From contig NATN01000076.1 of assembly GCA_002085355.1 (NCBI GenBank), forward strand, positions 1 through 8,996: 8,996 nucleotides of DNA, read 5' to 3'. Both the position numbers and the translations under genes were made by a program. Below the pieces are notes generated by a model. It worked only from the letters and a program-made list of their open reading frames with translations, was not told the DNA's origin and made no database searches. This DNA is from Candidatus Zhuqueibacterota bacterium 4484_87 (GTDB taxonomy: Bacteria; Zhuqueibacterota; Zhuqueibacteria; Thermofontimicrobiales; Thermofontimicrobiaceae). Of the stretch, positions 7,113-8,996 are shown piece by piece. Each line of letters starts with the position of its first letter. Positions within the stretch are counted from its first letter, which is position 1.

Positions 7113-8792
7113 ATGAAATCAAAACTCTTCGCATGGGTATTAATTTTATTGCTCGTTGAATCCCTCTTAGCGCAGGACGATATTGCTAACTTTCAGCGTA
7201 AAGGCACCAATGTCAAATATGATATTGATGACTGGATTACCTATTCTATGACACGTTGGGTGACATCTGTTTCCGAGGGCAGAAATTATATTTACTTCGG
7301 AACGACTGGTGGGATCATGCGCTATGACATGTACTCTAACAACTGGGATCGGTGCTGGACAGTGAGCGACGGCTTGCCGGATAATTTTGTGATTACTGTG
7401 GCATACGATTTTAACACAGATTATCTCTGGTGTTCCACAAGTTTTGGCGTGAGCGTATTTCGGAGCGTTTGGAAAAGATGGGAAAATTATTTCAAAGACG
7501 AACTCGGAATTGTGCCTGGCGATGATATTGTCTCCATTGGATTTGATGAGCAAAATGTCTGGTTGCAGTCCAGAGACGGCGAAATTTTCCGTAGCCAGAA
7601 CCAGCAGGGGACTTTTTTTCGGGAAACAGGAAGTTCCATCAATTTTGACGCTATCCATTGGTCGAATGAGAACGTTTACAACGAGAAAAAAGCGTTAGAT
7701 CTTTACATGACAGGCAATAATTTTTTTGACTCCAAAGGGTTTATTCGCGATACGAATCTCGATGAATACAAGGTAACCAGCTATCTTCACGATCACTGGA
7801 ACAATATCTGGATTGGCACATGGGGCCTTGGCGCTGCACAGGCGGATTCCCGCATTAAAACATTGGAATTGATTCCCTATGGTTTATTCATAAAAAATGT
7901 TGCGGCATTCGATTTTGATGAAGAAGGAAAACTTTGGGCGGGTGGATCAGGCGCTTACAACGGACAGAGTGGTATCACTCGCTGGGATTTATACAATAAT
8001 GATGTTCGTTATTTTCAGGCGAGATTTGAGAATACCATGTACAGCGATCAGGCAACAGCAATGGCAACGGATGGTGAATATGTCTGGATCGGAACGGAGA
8101 ATGGATTGCTTCGCTACAATCGTGAAAGAGATGAGTGGAAAACATTTGATACTGGCAGCGGATTGAGGGATAACTGGGTTTTGGATGTTGAGGTTGATTC
8201 CAATTTAGTCTGGATTGGCACCAGCCTGGGACTTAATTTACTGGAAAAAGACCGGATGTACGTAAAAGATTACCGAATAAAGGATTTTGCCTCCAGAGAT
8301 ATTCTCAATATGCCTGTTTACGATGTAGAGGTGATGGAAAATTTATTGTGGGTGGGCACAGATTACGGTATCTATGTTTATGATAAAAAAGAAAAAAGAG
8401 GTGGTTTTGAAAATGATACCAATGGCCCGCAAAACAATCGTATCACGGCAATTGGTGTTCTGGATACCCGAGAGGTTTGGGCTGGTATGGAAGACGGCGT
8501 GGCGGTTTTCGATGTGCAGAAAAAAGTCTGGCTCGGCGCCCCTGAGAGACGCTTTCGCTCTTCTGATCGCGTCAACTTTATCGTAGTGGATGACTCCGCC
8601 GCCTGGGTTGGAACCAATGACGGAGTTTTGAAATTTGATAAACGCCGCAATCGCTGGCGCCGTTTTACTATTGAGGATGGTTTGCCGGATAATATTATCA
8701 ATTACATTCTGCTCGACGGCGATTATATCTGGTTTGGCACGCCGGAGGGGCTCACTCGGTTTTACTGGAATTCATCGTATCGGATTGATTGA
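7113..8792 (+). CDS. Secreted beta-propeller protein of the two-component-regulator propeller (Reg_prop) type
   Basis: 559 residues beginning with a clear Sec signal peptide: a Lys-containing start, a hydrophobic stretch about 5-19, and likely cleavage after 'SLLA' or 'LLAQ' (about 20-21). No lipobox Cys and no other membrane segment are seen. The rest is a series of 40-50-residue repeats built on 'hWhGTxxGhxxhD...W..F...DGLPDN': 'YFGTTGGIMRYD' (61-72), 'LWCSTSFGVSVF' (105-116), 'IWIGTWGLG' (232-240), 'LWAGGSGAY' (274-282), 'VWIGTENGLLRY' (324-335), 'VWIGTSLGLNLL' (366-377), 'LWVGTDYGIYVYD' (412-424), 'VWAGMEDGVAVFD' (455-467), 'AWVGTNDGVLKFD' (497-509) and 'IWFGTPEGLTRF' (539-550). A degenerate unit at about 149-230 carries an insertion. 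Such propellers usually form the periplasmic sensor half of hybrid kinases, but no kinase, Y_Y_Y domain or sorting tail is present here. GAGGAT at 7101-7106 supports the ATG. It may be co-transcribed with the regulator upstream. Its ligand is unknown. Confidence 0.88.
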   Translation: MKSKLFAWVLILLLVESLLAQDDIANFQRKGTNVKYDIDDWITYSMTRWVTSVSEGRNYIYFGTTGGIMRYDMYSNNWDRCWTVSDGLPDNFVITVAYDFNTDYLWCSTSFGVSVFRSVWKRWENYFKDELGIVPGDDIVSIGFDEQNVWLQSRDGEIFRSQNQQGTFFRETGSSINFDAIHWSNENVYNEKKALDLYMTGNNFFDSKGFIRDTNLDEYKVTSYLHDHWNNIWIGTWGLGAAQADSRIKTLELIPYGLFIKNVAAFDFDEEGKLWAGGSGAYNGQSGITRWDLYNNDVRYFQARFENTMYSDQATAMATDGEYVWIGTENGLLRYNRERDEWKTFDTGSGLRDNWVLDVEVDSNLVWIGTSLGLNLLEKDRMYVKDYRIKDFASRDILNMPVYDVEVMENLLWVGTDYGIYVYDKKEKRGGFENDTNGPQNNRITAIGVLDTREVWAGMEDGVAVFDVQKKVWLGAPERRFRSSDRVNFIVVDDSAAWVGTNDGVLKFDKRRNRWRRFTIEDGLPDNIINYILLDGDYIWFGTPEGLTRFYWNSSYRID

Positions 8793-8799
8793 ATCAAAA

Positions 8800-8827
8800 T
8801 TGAAAATGTCAAATTAATTTTTATATT
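8800..8827 (+). promoter_or_regulatory. Candidate sigma70-type promoter for the last gene
   Basis: TTGAAA (8800-8805) and TATATT (8822-8827), each matching five of six consensus positions, are separated by 16 nt in a very AT-rich 56-nt gap. The predicted start would fall about 15 nt before the ATG at 8849, giving a short leader. AT-rich DNA produces such matches by chance, so confidence is low. Confidence 0.3.
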
Positions 8828-8848
8828 TAAAAAAAATGGAACGAAGAA

Positions 8849-8996
8849 ATGGATTGGAAAGAATCTTCGCGATTGAAACGCACACTTCATGAAATGCCGG
8901 AGTATGTCAGGGTCGCGCTTGAAGAAAGCAAATTGATGGAGGCATACCGCGAACGTCCGCCTTATCAGCAGAATGACTACATTGGTTGGATCAATC
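8849..8996 (+). CDS. YdeI/OmpD-associated family protein (3' partial, N-terminus only)
   Basis: The ATG at 8849 opens a frame that runs to the window edge (49 complete codons). The visible sequence includes 'MPEYVRVALEESKLMEAY', followed by 'RPPYQQNDYIGWI' (residues 36-48). This combination is characteristic of the short YdeI/OmpD-associated (OmdA-type, 'bacteriocin-protection') family, in which it precedes a helical region rich in basic residues. The molecular function of the family is poorly defined. GGAACGAAG (8838-8846) upstream could serve as a weak ribosome binding site. Another ATG at 8836 in a different frame hits a stop after 18 codons and was not chosen. The gene is likely a separate unit from the propeller gene, given the candidate promoter before it. 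Confidence 0.75.
   Translation, partial: MDWKESSRLKRTLHEMPEYVRVALEESKLMEAYRERPPYQQNDYIGWIN

Noticed and set aside
8785..8797. Palindrome TTGATT-G-AATCAA at the end of the propeller gene as a terminator
   Set aside because: The 1-nt loop cannot form a hairpin of useful stability. It overlaps the stop codon, and the T-run downstream is not adjacent.

Overview
The window looks like a chromosomal segment of a Gram-negative bacterium of the FCB superphylum, in the general area of Calditrichota, KSB1 or Bacteroidota-like lineages. Three things point there: a secreted protein ending in a 'YPNPF...' FlgD-like / type IX secretion (T9SS type A-like) C-terminal domain, a large BatA/VWA membrane protein, and a secreted two-component-regulator-type beta-propeller. 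The DNA is moderately AT-rich. I saw no tRNA or rRNA, CRISPR array, transposase or phage gene. Every recognisable gene lies on the + strand.

Layout. (1) Positions 1-1991 hold the 3' part of a gene for a large exported protein with three related Ig/CARDB-like modules and a C-terminal sorting-type domain. (2) Positions 1992-2229 are the only sizeable non-coding gap. It contains a strong 13-bp hairpin, then a probable intrinsic terminator, a candidate sigma70-type promoter, and a small inverted repeat in the leader of the next gene. (3) Positions 2230-4371 encode a 713-aa BatA-domain/VWA protein anchored by about three membrane segments. (4) hflX (about 4355-5629) overlaps the end of that gene. 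(5) After 24 nt comes an NtrC-type sigma54 activator response regulator (5654-7021). (6) After 91 nt comes a secreted beta-propeller protein of the Reg_prop type (7113-8792). (7) The start of a YdeI/OmpD-associated family gene (8849-8996) runs off the window, behind its own candidate promoter.

Genes 3-6 are closely spaced and co-directional with no clear terminator between them, so they may form one transcription unit running from the promoter upstream of 2230. The functional theme would be the cell envelope and its regulation: a membrane VWA protein, a ribosome-associated GTPase, a sigma54 activator without a kinase nearby, and an exported propeller that resembles a sensor domain but lacks a kinase. 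Most of the window is ordinary core or accessory genome. I did not find convincing evidence of a new defence or mobile system. The most interesting point is the pairing of an orphan NtrC-type regulator with a kinase-less sensor-type propeller.
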